Positions 1 through 7,090 of a stretch of DNA of 23,128 nt are shown here, one piece after another. The DNA lies in the NCBI GenBank assembly GCA_902492825.1, contig CABUMZ010000013.1, positions 1 through 23,128 on the forward strand, written 5' to 3'. The position numbers and the translations under genes are program-made. This DNA is from an uncultured Collinsella sp. Lineage in GTDB: Bacteria > Actinomycetota > Coriobacteriia > Coriobacteriales > Coriobacteriaceae. The notes under the pieces were generated by a model, which saw only the letters and a program-made list of their open reading frames with translations, did no database searches and was not told the origin of the DNA. Numbering within the stretch: position 1 is the first letter of the stretch; each line of letters begins with the position of its first letter.

Positions 1-63
1 TGGCCCTCCCTTGCTTCTTACACCACGACTGTGTGCGCTACCGGGTACCTTTGCTTTGGCGGT

Positions 64-2211
64 TTACTTGCCCTGCACCATGGTGAGCGAGATCTTCTTG
101 CGGTCGCGATCGACCTTTTCGACCCACACCTTGACCGTGTCACCGACGCGCACGACGTCGCTGGGGTGCTTGACAAAGCGGTTGGCCAGCTTAGAGATAT
201 GTACGAGGCCGTCCTGGTGCACTCCCACGTCGACGAAGGCGCCAAAGTCGACGACGTTGCGCACCGTGCCCTTGAGCTCCATGCCGGGTTCCAGGTCGTC
301 GATGGAAAGTGCCGAGCGGCTAAAGACCGCCTCGGGCGCGTCGTCGCGCGGGTCGCGGCCGGGCTTCTTGAGCTCGTTGACGATGTCGATGAGCGTGAGG
401 GTGCCGCAGTCCAGGTCGCTTGCCAGCGTCGAGATGCTGCCCAGACGGCGCTCGATGTCGGGTACGCCGCCGCGGCTAAGCTCGCTTGCCGCCACGCCTG
501 CGCGCTCAAGGACGGCCGTGGCTACCTCGTAGCTCTCGGGGTGGACGCTCGTCGCGTCGAGCGGGTTCTTACCGCCGCTGATGCGCAGGAAGCCCGCGGC
601 GTTGAGATATGCCTTGGGCCCCAGCTTGGGGACCTTCTTAAGCTGGCGGCGATCGGTAAAGGCGCCGTTTTCCTCGCGGTAGGCCACGATGTTCTTGGCC
701 ACGCTCGGCGTGATGCCCGATACGTATCCCAGCAGGCTTGCGCTCGCGGTATTCACGTCGACGCCCACGCGGTTGACGACGTCCTCCACCACATGGCCCA
801 GGGTGCGCGAAAGCTCGGCCTGGTCAAGGTCGTGCTGGTACTGGCCAACGCCGATGGACTGGGGCGGGATCTTGACGAGCTCTGCCAGCGGGTCCTGTAG
901 ACGGCGGCCCAGGCTCATGGCGCCACGCACGGTGACGTCCAGATCGGGATACTCCTGGCTGGCGAGCTCGGAGGCGGAGTACACCGATGCGCCGGCCTCG
1001 TTGACGATGGTGTATCGCAGCTCAGGCGCCTGCTCGGCGATGAACTCCGAGACGACTTCCTCGGTCTCGCGGCTGGCGGTGCCGTTGCCGATGACGATGG
1101 TGTTGACGCTGTCCTTTTTGACGAGGCGGGCGAGCTCGCGCTTGGTGCCGGCGACGTCGTGGCGCGGCTTGGTGGGATAGACCACGCCGTGGTCGAGCAG
1201 CTTGCCGGTCTCGTCCATGACGGCGACCTTGCAGCCGGTGCGGTAGCCCGGATCGAGCGCGAGCACGCGCGCGCCGCGCACGGGGCGTGCCGAGAGCAGG
1301 CCCTCGAGATTCTTGGCAAAGACATTGATGGCCTCGGTCTGCGCACGGACGGTGAGTTTGGCGCGGGCCTCGCGCTCCAGCGAGGGGGCCATGAGGCGCT
1401 TGTAGCCGTCGGCGATGGCGGCGTCAAAGACGGGCGCGAAGACGCCCTGGCGTCGGGGCCAACGGCTGCCGAGGCGTGCCGTGGCGGCGGCGCCGTCGAC
1501 GTTCACGCGCACGCGGAGCTTGCCCTCGCGCTCACCGCGGTCGATAGCCAGCACGCGGTGGTTGGGTATACGGCGCAGCGGCTCATCATAGCTGTAGTAC
1601 GGCTCGTAGGGGGTCTTCTCGGTGGGGTCGGTGGCCTCGACGACGATGTCTGCGGTGTTTTGCGTAAAGGCACGCAGGTCGGCGACGTTCTCGGGGTCCT
1701 CGGCCACCGTCTCGGCCACGATGTCCGCCGCGCCGGCGAGCGCCTTCTCGGGCGTGTCGAAGCCGGCTTCCTCGTTGACGTATGCCGCGGCGGCGTCGAG
1801 CGCGCTGCCCTTGGCCGAGGCCTGCATGATGACCATGTTGGCAAGTGGCTCCAGGCCTGCCTCGCGGGCCTTCTGTGCGCGGGTCATGCGCTTTTTGCGG
1901 TAGGGCTTGTAGAGGTCCTCGACACGCTGGAGCTGCGTGGCCTCGCGAATTTGCTGTTCGAGCTCGGGCGTAAGTTTGCCCTGGGCGTCGATGAGCAGAA
2001 TGACGTCCTCTTTGCGCTGTTCAAGATTGCGCAGGTAGGACAGGCGCTCGTCGAGTGCGCGCAGGGCGACGTCGTCCATTCCGCCTGTGGCTTCCTTGCG
2101 GTAGCGCGAGATAAAGGGGATGGTGTTGCCCTCGTCGATGAGCTTGACGGCTGCCTCGATGTTGGCGGCCTTAAGGTTGAGCTCGTGGGCGAGCTGGGCG
2201 ATAAGATCCAT
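64..2211 (-). CDS. tex: Tex-family transcription accessory / S1 RNA-binding protein
   Basis: This is a cytoplasmic nucleic-acid-binding protein of the Tex/YhgF family, linked in other bacteria to transcription and RNA turnover. The 715-residue length fits the family. Visible parts are the N-terminal Tex helical region (ISRYRKEATGGMDD near residue 34), a YqgF/RNase H-like domain starting near 317 (LALDPGYRTG), the conserved block with IGVGQYQHD, helix-hairpin-helix repeats near 480-540 (TASASLLGYVSGI, KLGPKAYLNAAGFLRI), and a C-terminal S1 domain near 640-713 (GTVRNVVDFGAFVDVGVHQDG). The start chosen is the ATG at 2211, preceded by AAGGAG. The frame stays open 29 codons further upstream, but that stretch does not look like Tex. 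It appears to be a single-gene unit. The family assignment is secure; the exact role in this organism is inferred from relatives. Confidence 0.96.
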   Translation of the reverse strand: MDLIAQLAHELNLKAANIEAAVKLIDEGNTIPFISRYRKEATGGMDDVALRALDERLSYLRNLEQRKEDVILLIDAQGKLTPELEQQIREATQLQRVEDLYKPYRKKRMTRAQKAREAGLEPLANMVIMQASAKGSALDAAAAYVNEEAGFDTPEKALAGAADIVAETVAEDPENVADLRAFTQNTADIVVEATDPTEKTPYEPYYSYDEPLRRIPNHRVLAIDRGEREGKLRVRVNVDGAAATARLGSRWPRRQGVFAPVFDAAIADGYKRLMAPSLEREARAKLTVRAQTEAINVFAKNLEGLLSARPVRGARVLALDPGYRTGCKVAVMDETGKLLDHGVVYPTKPRHDVAGTKRELARLVKKDSVNTIVIGNGTASRETEEVVSEFIAEQAPELRYTIVNEAGASVYSASELASQEYPDLDVTVRGAMSLGRRLQDPLAELVKIPPQSIGVGQYQHDLDQAELSRTLGHVVEDVVNRVGVDVNTASASLLGYVSGITPSVAKNIVAYREENGAFTDRRQLKKVPKLGPKAYLNAAGFLRISGGKNPLDATSVHPESYEVATAVLERAGVAASELSRGGVPDIERRLGSISTLASDLDCGTLTLIDIVNELKKPGRDPRDDAPEAVFSRSALSIDDLEPGMELKGTVRNVVDFGAFVDVGVHQDGLVHISKLANRFVKHPSDVVRVGDTVKVWVEKVDRDRKKISLTMVQGK

Positions 2212-2292
2212 GGGACTCCTTGCGTTTAAGGTGCGTTTGCAGCACAGGGCTACCAAGGATACCACCCGTTTCAAAAGACTGTTTTGGGCCCG

Positions 2293-2454
2293 CGCCACGA
2301 AAACGACCTATCGACTACGTTTGAACCGTATGGGTCGACCATCCCCCGGTTTTCCGAGAATGCGCAAGCCGTCTACCTGCGCTTTTGATTTTAGGAAATT
2401 CGGCATGGTTGAGGGCGGTCGGTTAAACGTAGTAGATAGGCCCATTTCGTGGCG
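2293..2454. repeat. 162-nt imperfect long palindrome upstream of tex
   Basis: The left arm 2293-2327 and right arm 2421-2454 are inverted copies, about 30 of 35 positions matching. They share blocks such as CGCCACGAAA/TTTCGTGGCG and ACTACGTTT/AAACGTAGT. Weaker pairing continues inward, including GCGCA/TGCGC around the centre and TTTCC/GGAAA. No coding frame with a plausible start fits here. It occupies most of the roughly 400-nt gap between tex (start 2211) and the Gfo/Idh gene (stop 2621). It could be a MITE-like element, a dispersed palindromic repeat or a structured RNA; the sequence alone does not decide. Confidence 0.7.
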
Positions 2455-2519
2455 AACGAATCAAGCCGAGGTGCAAAATAGCCCCCGCCCCAGAAAAATC
2501 GTCGGCAAGGTAGCAAAAT

Positions 2520-2549
2520 GCCCCGCGGGCAGGAGGCTGCTCGCGGGGC
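2520..2549 (-). terminator. Rho-independent terminator of the SDR/MFS/Gfo-Idh operon
   Basis: A 13-bp stem (GCCCCGCGGGCAG against CTGCTCGCGGGGC, one G-T pair) closes a GAGG loop. Read on the minus strand it is followed by CATTTTG, a short T tract. It lies 71 nt beyond the stop of the last gene of the operon, which fits a terminator. The T tract is short, so efficiency is uncertain. Confidence 0.7.
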
Positions 2550-2620
2550 AAAGAAGAGGGGCTTATTGGTGGCGGACCGAGGGGTTCGGCATGGGGTTTG
2601 CCGCGGTCTGCCCTAAGGCA

Positions 2621-3661
2621 TTACAGCTCGACGAGCTGGCCGGTCTCGGCGGCCTCCTTGATGGCGTTGAGAAGCGTGAGCGTCTTGACGTTGTCGGCGG
2701 GGGTTACGACGGGCTCGACCTCGCGGCGGACAACCTTCACAAAGTGCTTGAGCTGCATCTTGTGTGGCAGTGCCGGGTCGACAGCCGGAATCTCCATCTG
2801 CAGCGGCTTGTGCCAGTTGGAGGCGCCGTCGTAGGAGAACTGGTGCAGGCGGGGCAGCGACAGGGCGCCCTTGGTGCCGCCGATAAAGTAGGCGTCGGCG
2901 TCGAAGGGGCGGTACTGCGGATCCTCGCGAGCGGTTGCCTCCCAGTTCCAGGGGCTGGCGGTGGCGTCGGAGATGGTCATGCTCGCAAGCGCGCCATCGG
3001 CAAAACGGACGTTGACCACGGCGGAGTCCTCGGTCTCAAAACCGCGGGCGGCGCTGGACTGCATACCCTGGACGGCAACGGGCTCGCCCAGCAGGTAACG
3101 GAGCAGGTCGACGTCGTGCACCAGGTTGACCAGGATCGGGCCGGCACCCTTCTTGCGGCGCCACTCGACATCGAAATACTCGTCATTCTTATAGATCATG
3201 TAGTGGAAGCTCGACACGGTGAGCTTGCCCAGCTCGCCAGACTCGATGATCTCCTTGGCCTTGTTGACGAAGGGGTTGTGGCGACGGTGCTGACCCACGA
3301 GCACGGGCACGCCGGCGGTCTCGGCCTCGGCGGCGAAGGCCTGAGCATCCTCGAGGTCGTTGGAGATCGGCTTTTCGACCAGCGGCACGATGTTGCGCTT
3401 GATGGCCTCGCGGGCAACGCCCAGGTGCAGGTCGTTGGGGGTGGCGATAATGACGGCCTCGGGCTTGACCTCGTCCATCATCTGGGCGGGATCGGTATAA
3501 AACGGCACGCCGGCGGCCTCGGCCGTGGCGCGGGCGCCCTCAAAGGCGTCAGCGATGGCGACGAGCTCGGCCTCGGGCTCCTCGGTGACAAAGCGGATGT
3601 GGTTGCGGCCCATGGCGCCGGCACCGATAACGGCAATGCGGACGGGGTTGAGCTCAGACAT
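2621..3661 (-). CDS. Gfo/Idh/MocA-family NAD(P)-dependent oxidoreductase
   Basis: This is a 346-residue cytoplasmic dehydrogenase of the glucose-fructose oxidoreductase / inositol dehydrogenase family, which oxidises or reduces sugars and polyols with NAD(P). The Rossmann signature GAGAMG sits at residues 13-18 and the family EKP motif at 96-98. The catalytic-region motif is NLVHDVDLLRYLLG, with His181 present. Where inositol dehydrogenases have an Asp four residues before this His, the protein has Val177. That pattern is also seen in an uncharacterised subgroup of the family, so the substrate cannot be taken from inositol enzymes. The ATG at 3661 has AAGGAG five bases upstream. It is the last gene of the operon headed by the SDR at 5935; a small palindrome separates it from the MFS gene. 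The substrate is unknown. Confidence 0.92.
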   Translation of the reverse strand: MSELNPVRIAVIGAGAMGRNHIRFVTEEPEAELVAIADAFEGARATAEAAGVPFYTDPAQMMDEVKPEAVIIATPNDLHLGVAREAIKRNIVPLVEKPISNDLEDAQAFAAEAETAGVPVLVGQHRRHNPFVNKAKEIIESGELGKLTVSSFHYMIYKNDEYFDVEWRRKKGAGPILVNLVHDVDLLRYLLGEPVAVQGMQSSAARGFETEDSAVVNVRFADGALASMTISDATASPWNWEATAREDPQYRPFDADAYFIGGTKGALSLPRLHQFSYDGASNWHKPLQMEIPAVDPALPHKMQLKHFVKVVRREVEPVVTPADNVKTLTLLNAIKEAAETGQLVEL

Positions 3662-3691
3662 TTCGACTCCTTAATACTGGTGACCGGTGGA

Positions 3692-3722
3692 ATGCGACAA
3701 AGGGGCTGTCCCTTTGTCGCAT
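3692..3722. repeat. Small palindromic intergenic repeat, copy 1
   Basis: Perfect 13-bp arms ATGCGACAAAGGG / CCCTTTGTCGCAT enclose the 5-nt loop GCTGT. This is one of four copies of the same palindrome in the window (the others are at 14316, 15864 and 19357). This copy sits inside the operon between the MFS stop and the Gfo/Idh start, so on the message it would be an intra-operon hairpin that could affect relative expression or 3' stability. No T tract follows, so it is not an obvious terminator. Confidence 0.85.
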
Positions 3723-3730
3723 CGGTAAAA

Positions 3731-4987
3731 CTAGGCGGACTTCTTCTTGCTGTCGGAGACCATCATGTAGACGGTGAGCACGACGGCGATGGCGGCGATC
3801 ACAATGGCGCCGTAGAAGGACTGCTGGTAGGCGGCGCTGCCGGCCTCGGCGTGATACAGCACAGCGGTGATGGGCTGGCTGATCCAGGTGGAAGCGGCAT
3901 AGCCCAAAAACATGATGCCGTAGTTGACACCGATGTTGCTGGTGCCAAAGGCGCCACCGGTGAGCGGCGGGTAGATGACGAGCAGGGCGCCAAAGCTAAA
4001 GCCGAGCAGGGCGAGCGCAACAAAGAACATGGCCTGCGTAAAGCTCATCGACATGATGACGAGTGCGACGATGGTGACGACAAGGCTGATGAGCAGCGAC
4101 TTATAGGCGCCGAGCTTGTCGATAATCTGGCCAAAGGACAGACGGCCGACCAGGTTGGCGCAGGTGTTGACGGAGACGACCACGCCGCCGAGGGCGACGG
4201 CCGCGGCGCTCGTGGGGTCGGCGAAGAGCTGGACGGCGGCGATGGAGGCAACCTTGCCCACGAGCAGGGTGCCCGCGGTGGCGGCAAAGGCGAAGGTGAC
4301 GATGAGGACCCAGAAGCGCGGGGTCTTGACCATCTCGCCCGGGGTGAGGTCGCCGAAGGTGCCGGCATGTGCGCCACCCTTGGGGGCCTCGAAGCCCTCG
4401 GGCAGCCAGCCGGCCTCGGGGGCCTTCAGGAACAGGGCGGAGGCGGCGATTGTCACAAAGAAAATGACGCCGAGCGCCTTAAGGGCGCCAAAGATGCCCA
4501 GGCTCGGGATGAGCAGCGAGGCGAGCACCGGGGACAGCACGGCGGGGCCGGCGGTCGAAGCGGCCAGGGTGATGCCGGAGGCGAGACCCTTCTTGTCGAT
4601 GAACCACTTTTGGCCGGTGGTGAGCGCCGGGTTGTAGCCCAGGCCGTTGCCGATGGCGGCGACGAGCGAGAACCACAGGTAGAACTGCCACGGCTCGGTG
4701 ACGGTACCGGACATGAACCAGCCCAGGCCGTAGCACACGGCGGCGGCGATCACGACGTTGCGCGGGCCGATCTTATCGGAGATGCGGCCGGCGAAGATGC
4801 CCGTCACGGCCATGATGGTCTGAAAGACCGGGAAGGCCCAGGTAAGAGCGCTGGACCACTCGGGGTAGACGGCGAGCAGGTTCTTGCTCACGACGGAATA
4901 CAGCGCGATGGAGCTGATGAAGAACATGGTGACGCACGCGGCGGAAAGCACGACGGCGCGACCCTTGTTGGAGTTGGTGGAAGCCAT
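3731..4987 (-). CDS. MFS transporter, OFA (oxalate/formate antiporter-like) family
   Basis: This is a 418-residue polytopic inner-membrane carrier. The first membrane helix starts near residue 12 (VVLSAACVTMFFISSIALY), and about 12 hydrophobic segments follow. The MFS motif-A loop GRISDKIGPR follows helix 2, and its second-half counterpart is GRLSFGQIIDKLG. The stretch NGLGYNPALTTGQKWF is typical of OxlT-like OFA carriers, which move small carboxylates or related anions. The ATG at 4987 has AAAGAG upstream. The gene lies between the SDR (66-nt gap) and the Gfo/Idh gene, so it most likely imports the compound those two dehydrogenases handle. A carboxylate or sugar acid is plausible from the family, but this is inference. 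Confidence 0.92.
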   Translation of the reverse strand: MASTNSNKGRAVVLSAACVTMFFISSIALYSVVSKNLLAVYPEWSSALTWAFPVFQTIMAVTGIFAGRISDKIGPRNVVIAAAVCYGLGWFMSGTVTEPWQFYLWFSLVAAIGNGLGYNPALTTGQKWFIDKKGLASGITLAASTAGPAVLSPVLASLLIPSLGIFGALKALGVIFFVTIAASALFLKAPEAGWLPEGFEAPKGGAHAGTFGDLTPGEMVKTPRFWVLIVTFAFAATAGTLLVGKVASIAAVQLFADPTSAAAVALGGVVVSVNTCANLVGRLSFGQIIDKLGAYKSLLISLVVTIVALVIMSMSFTQAMFFVALALLGFSFGALLVIYPPLTGGAFGTSNIGVNYGIMFLGYAASTWISQPITAVLYHAEAGSAAYQQSFYGAIVIAAIAVVLTVYMMVSDSKKKSA

Positions 4988-5053
4988 TGGACTCTTTCTA
5001 ATCGATACGGGGGAGGAACAGGCGTGTCTGCGGGTCCTCCCTGTCGGGTTGGT

Positions 5054-5935
5054 TTACTGGTCAGTCGGCTTGGCGACGCCGGACTCATCGGACCAGAGCT
5101 CGACACCCTTGTTCTTAAGGTAGTTGTCGGCATAGGCGCGACGGCCGCCGGGCTTGGCGGTGAGGTCGCCCATCATGTTGGAGAAGCCGCCGTCGACCTT
5201 GATGGCGTCGCCGGTGGTAAAGTCCGAGCGCTTGGACGCCAGGAACATGACGGCGTTGGCGATATCGCTGACCTCGCCGATGCGGCGCGTGGCGATCAGG
5301 CGGCTGCGGCTCTTTTCGACCTCGGGGTCGGCGTAGAAGTTGGCCGACATCGGGGTCTTAACGAAGCAAGGCTCGACGCAGTTGGAGCGGACGCCGTAGG
5401 GGCCCCATTCGGCAGCCAGCATCTTGGACATCATGTTGACGCCCGCCTTGGTGGAGCTGTACACGCCCGAGAACGTCTCGGGGGAGTGGCTGGCAACGGT
5501 CGAGATGTGCACCAGGCGACCCTGGCCGGCCTTGATCATCTCGCGACCAAAGCGCTGCGAGGTGATGAAGTAACCGGTGAGGTTGACGTTGAGCACCTGC
5601 TCCCAGTCGCTCAGCGGCAGGTCCTCCATGGCGGCGAAGCGCAGGATGCCGGCGGTGTTGACAAGGACGTCGACGCGGCCGAAGTCGGCGATGGTGGCAT
5701 CGACGGCGGCCTGAACCTCGGCCTCGTCGGTGGCGTTCATCTTGTAGCCCTCGGCGTGGATGCCAAACTCGGCGGCGAGGTCGGCGGCTGCGGCCTTGAC
5801 CTTTTCCTCGTCTAGATCGAGCAGGACGACGTTGGCGCCGTTGCGGGCGAACTCGCGGCAAATCTCGACGCCCATACCGCCGAGTGCGCCAGTCACGGCG
5901 CAGACATCGCCCTCGAGCTTGAGCCAATTGCTCAT
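5054..5935 (-). CDS. Short-chain dehydrogenase/reductase (SDR), classical type
   Basis: This is a 293-residue NAD(P)-dependent oxidoreductase. It has the cofactor motif TGALGGMG at residues 15-22, NTAG at 93-96 (NNAG in many relatives), NVNLTG at 116-121, and the YxxxK pair Tyr159/Lys163. At 13 residues before the Tyr, where the catalytic Ser normally sits (ISS), this protein reads IST, so Thr146 or the neighbouring Ser145 would have to act. Asp40 at the end of strand 2 suggests NAD rather than NADP. A C-terminal tail of about 35 residues follows the usual SDR end (DGGFSNMMGD). The ATG at 5935 has AAGGGA about 8 nt upstream. It is the first gene of the operon and is divergent from the LysR gene. 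The substrate is unknown. Confidence 0.93.
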   Translation of the reverse strand: MSNWLKLEGDVCAVTGALGGMGVEICREFARNGANVVLLDLDEEKVKAAAADLAAEFGIHAEGYKMNATDEAEVQAAVDATIADFGRVDVLVNTAGILRFAAMEDLPLSDWEQVLNVNLTGYFITSQRFGREMIKAGQGRLVHISTVASHSPETFSGVYSSTKAGVNMMSKMLAAEWGPYGVRSNCVEPCFVKTPMSANFYADPEVEKSRSRLIATRRIGEVSDIANAVMFLASKRSDFTTGDAIKVDGGFSNMMGDLTAKPGGRRAYADNYLKNKGVELWSDESGVAKPTDQ

Positions 5936-5961
5936 AGGAACTTCCCTTCTTGTGCCTCCCG

Positions 5962-5988
5962 GTGGGTCGCTCCCATTAATCGACCCAC
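5962..5988. promoter_or_regulatory. Inverted repeat in the leader of the SDR operon
   Basis: Perfect 8-bp arms GTGGGTCG and CGACCCAC are separated by 11 nt, 27 nt upstream of the SDR start codon. It could be an operator or a leader hairpin close to the ribosome binding site. Which protein or signal uses it cannot be told from the sequence. Confidence 0.5.
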
Positions 5989-6020
5989 GTGGTTTTCGCT
6001 GGTTATCGTATGCTTTGCAT

Positions 6021-6071
6021 TTGCGCAGGTGAATTGCATATTTGTTAGAATGGCGTTAACCGTAGGTTTAC
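6021..6071 (+). promoter_or_regulatory. Putative lysR promoter with overlapping dyad
   Basis: An extended -10-like element TGTTAGAAT (TAGAAT at 6046-6051) is preceded by a weak -35 TTGCGC at 6021 with a 19-nt spacer. Directly downstream is an imperfect dyad GTTAACC-GTA-GGTTTAC at 6055-6071, with 6 of 7 arm positions pairing. It has the size and position of a LysR-type site that would let the regulator control itself and the divergent SDR operon. Confidence 0.35.
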
Positions 6072-6125
6072 ACCGTGCGATGCAGTTTTTTCTCAATTAA
6101 GCGCGTGACCTGCGAAAACAACCCC

Positions 6126-6147
6126 CTGTGGCATCATGTGGCCACAG
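6126..6147 (+). promoter_or_regulatory. Small hairpin before the lysR ribosome binding site
   Basis: A 7-bp stem CTGTGGC / GCCACAG with an 8-nt loop ends 9 nt before the GGGAG that precedes the chosen GTG start. It overlaps the ATG at 6136, which argues against that upstream ATG as the real start. A role in translation of lysR is possible but unproven. Confidence 0.35.
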
Positions 6148-6168
6148 GCGCGAAAACGGGAGATTGAC

Positions 6169-7047
6169 GTGTACGATCGACGACTTGAGGCCATATCGGC
6201 CGCCGCGGAGCTGGGAAGCTTCTCGCGTGCGGCGGCAAAATTGCGCGTGTCGACTCCGGCGCTCGTCAAGCAGGTGTCGGGTTTCGAGGCCGAGTTCGGC
6301 ATCACGCTGTTCGAACGCTCGCACTCGGGCGTCAAGGTGACGCCGGCCGGCGCTCTACTGGTGGACGACGCGCGTTCGATCATGCGGCAGTCCGAGGACG
6401 CGCTGCGCCGCGCCCGACGCGCGGCGGGCGATGGCGGTGCCGTGCGTCTGGGTGTGTCGATGATGTGCCCGGGGCGCCAAACGCTGTCGATGTGGTCGAG
6501 CATCCACGATCTGGAACCGTCGCTTCGATTTGAGATCGTGCCGGTAAGCGACCTCTATGACGAGCGCGAATCCGTCATGCGCAGCCTCGGTCGCGAGGTG
6601 GATGTGGTGCAGTCGAGTTTTTCGACCCCGCGCTGGGGTGATGCCTGCCAAAAGCTCCGCATCGTCAACGTACCGTTTTATATCGACCTGCCGCGTACGA
6701 GCCCGCTGGCGCGCAAGACGCGCATCACGGTTGCCGACTTAGAGGGCATGCGCCTGCGCGTGCTCCGCCACGGCAACGACGCTATGGACAGCCTGCGTAT
6801 CGATCTGTTGGCAGACGGCGGCGTGGACGTGATCGATGTGGACAGCTTCGACTTTGCGCTCTTTAACGAGGCGGAGGAAAAGGGCGACGCGGTGCTCACC
6901 TGCGGAGCGTGGTCGGGGGTGCACCCAGCCTTTGTGGGCGTGCCGTTCCTGTGCGGCCGCGAGGTGCCGGTCTTTCTGCACTACCCGCTCGAGCCCACCC
7001 TCCAAGTCCAAAAATTCGTCAACGCCATGGCACAACTTCTCAAATAG
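6169..7047 (+). CDS. LysR-family transcriptional regulator
   Basis: This is a 292-residue DNA-binding regulator. The N-terminal winged helix-turn-helix covers about residues 1-60 (AAELGSFSRAAAKLRVSTPA, then LFERSHSGVKVTPAG). A linker helix and a periplasmic-binding-protein-like effector domain follow (RLGVSMMCPGRQ onwards). The start chosen is the GTG at 6169, with GGGAG six bases upstream and the HTH beginning at once, as is usual for the family. An in-frame ATG at 6136 would add 11 residues but has no Shine-Dalgarno and lies in a hairpin. It is transcribed divergently from the SDR/MFS/Gfo-Idh operon and is probably its regulator. The inducer is unknown. Confidence 0.92.
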   Translation: MYDRRLEAISAAAELGSFSRAAAKLRVSTPALVKQVSGFEAEFGITLFERSHSGVKVTPAGALLVDDARSIMRQSEDALRRARRAAGDGGAVRLGVSMMCPGRQTLSMWSSIHDLEPSLRFEIVPVSDLYDERESVMRSLGREVDVVQSSFSTPRWGDACQKLRIVNVPFYIDLPRTSPLARKTRITVADLEGMRLRVLRHGNDAMDSLRIDLLADGGVDVIDVDSFDFALFNEAEEKGDAVLTCGAWSGVHPAFVGVPFLCGREVPVFLHYPLEPTLQVQKFVNAMAQLLK

Positions 7048-7090
7048 CCAAAAGAGTCCCGTCCCAAATTAGCTACCCTTTGCTACGGGT

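Noticed and set aside
1..63. Terminator after tex
   Set aside because: No stem with a T tract could be found in the 63 bases available beyond the stop codon.
2120..5815. A very long open frame (1231 codons) on the plus strand
   Set aside because: It runs antisense through tex, the Gfo/Idh, MFS and SDR genes, has Gly/Asp/His-rich low-complexity translation and no family features. It is a product of high-GC codon use on the other strand.
5054..5935. Bile-acid 7-beta-hydroxysteroid dehydrogenase (known from Collinsella)
   Set aside because: The sequence around the cofactor and catalytic motifs differs clearly from the 7-beta-HSDH I remember, and the operon context (OFA carrier, Gfo/Idh) does not suggest bile acids.
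6136..6168. ATG start for the LysR gene at 6136
   Set aside because: It has no Shine-Dalgarno and lies in a hairpin; GTG at 6169 has GGGAG at good distance and gives the usual LysR N terminus.
7048..7090. Bidirectional terminator between the convergent lysR and GGDEF genes
   Set aside because: Only short, broken pairing (ACCC/GGGT) and no T tract are visible.
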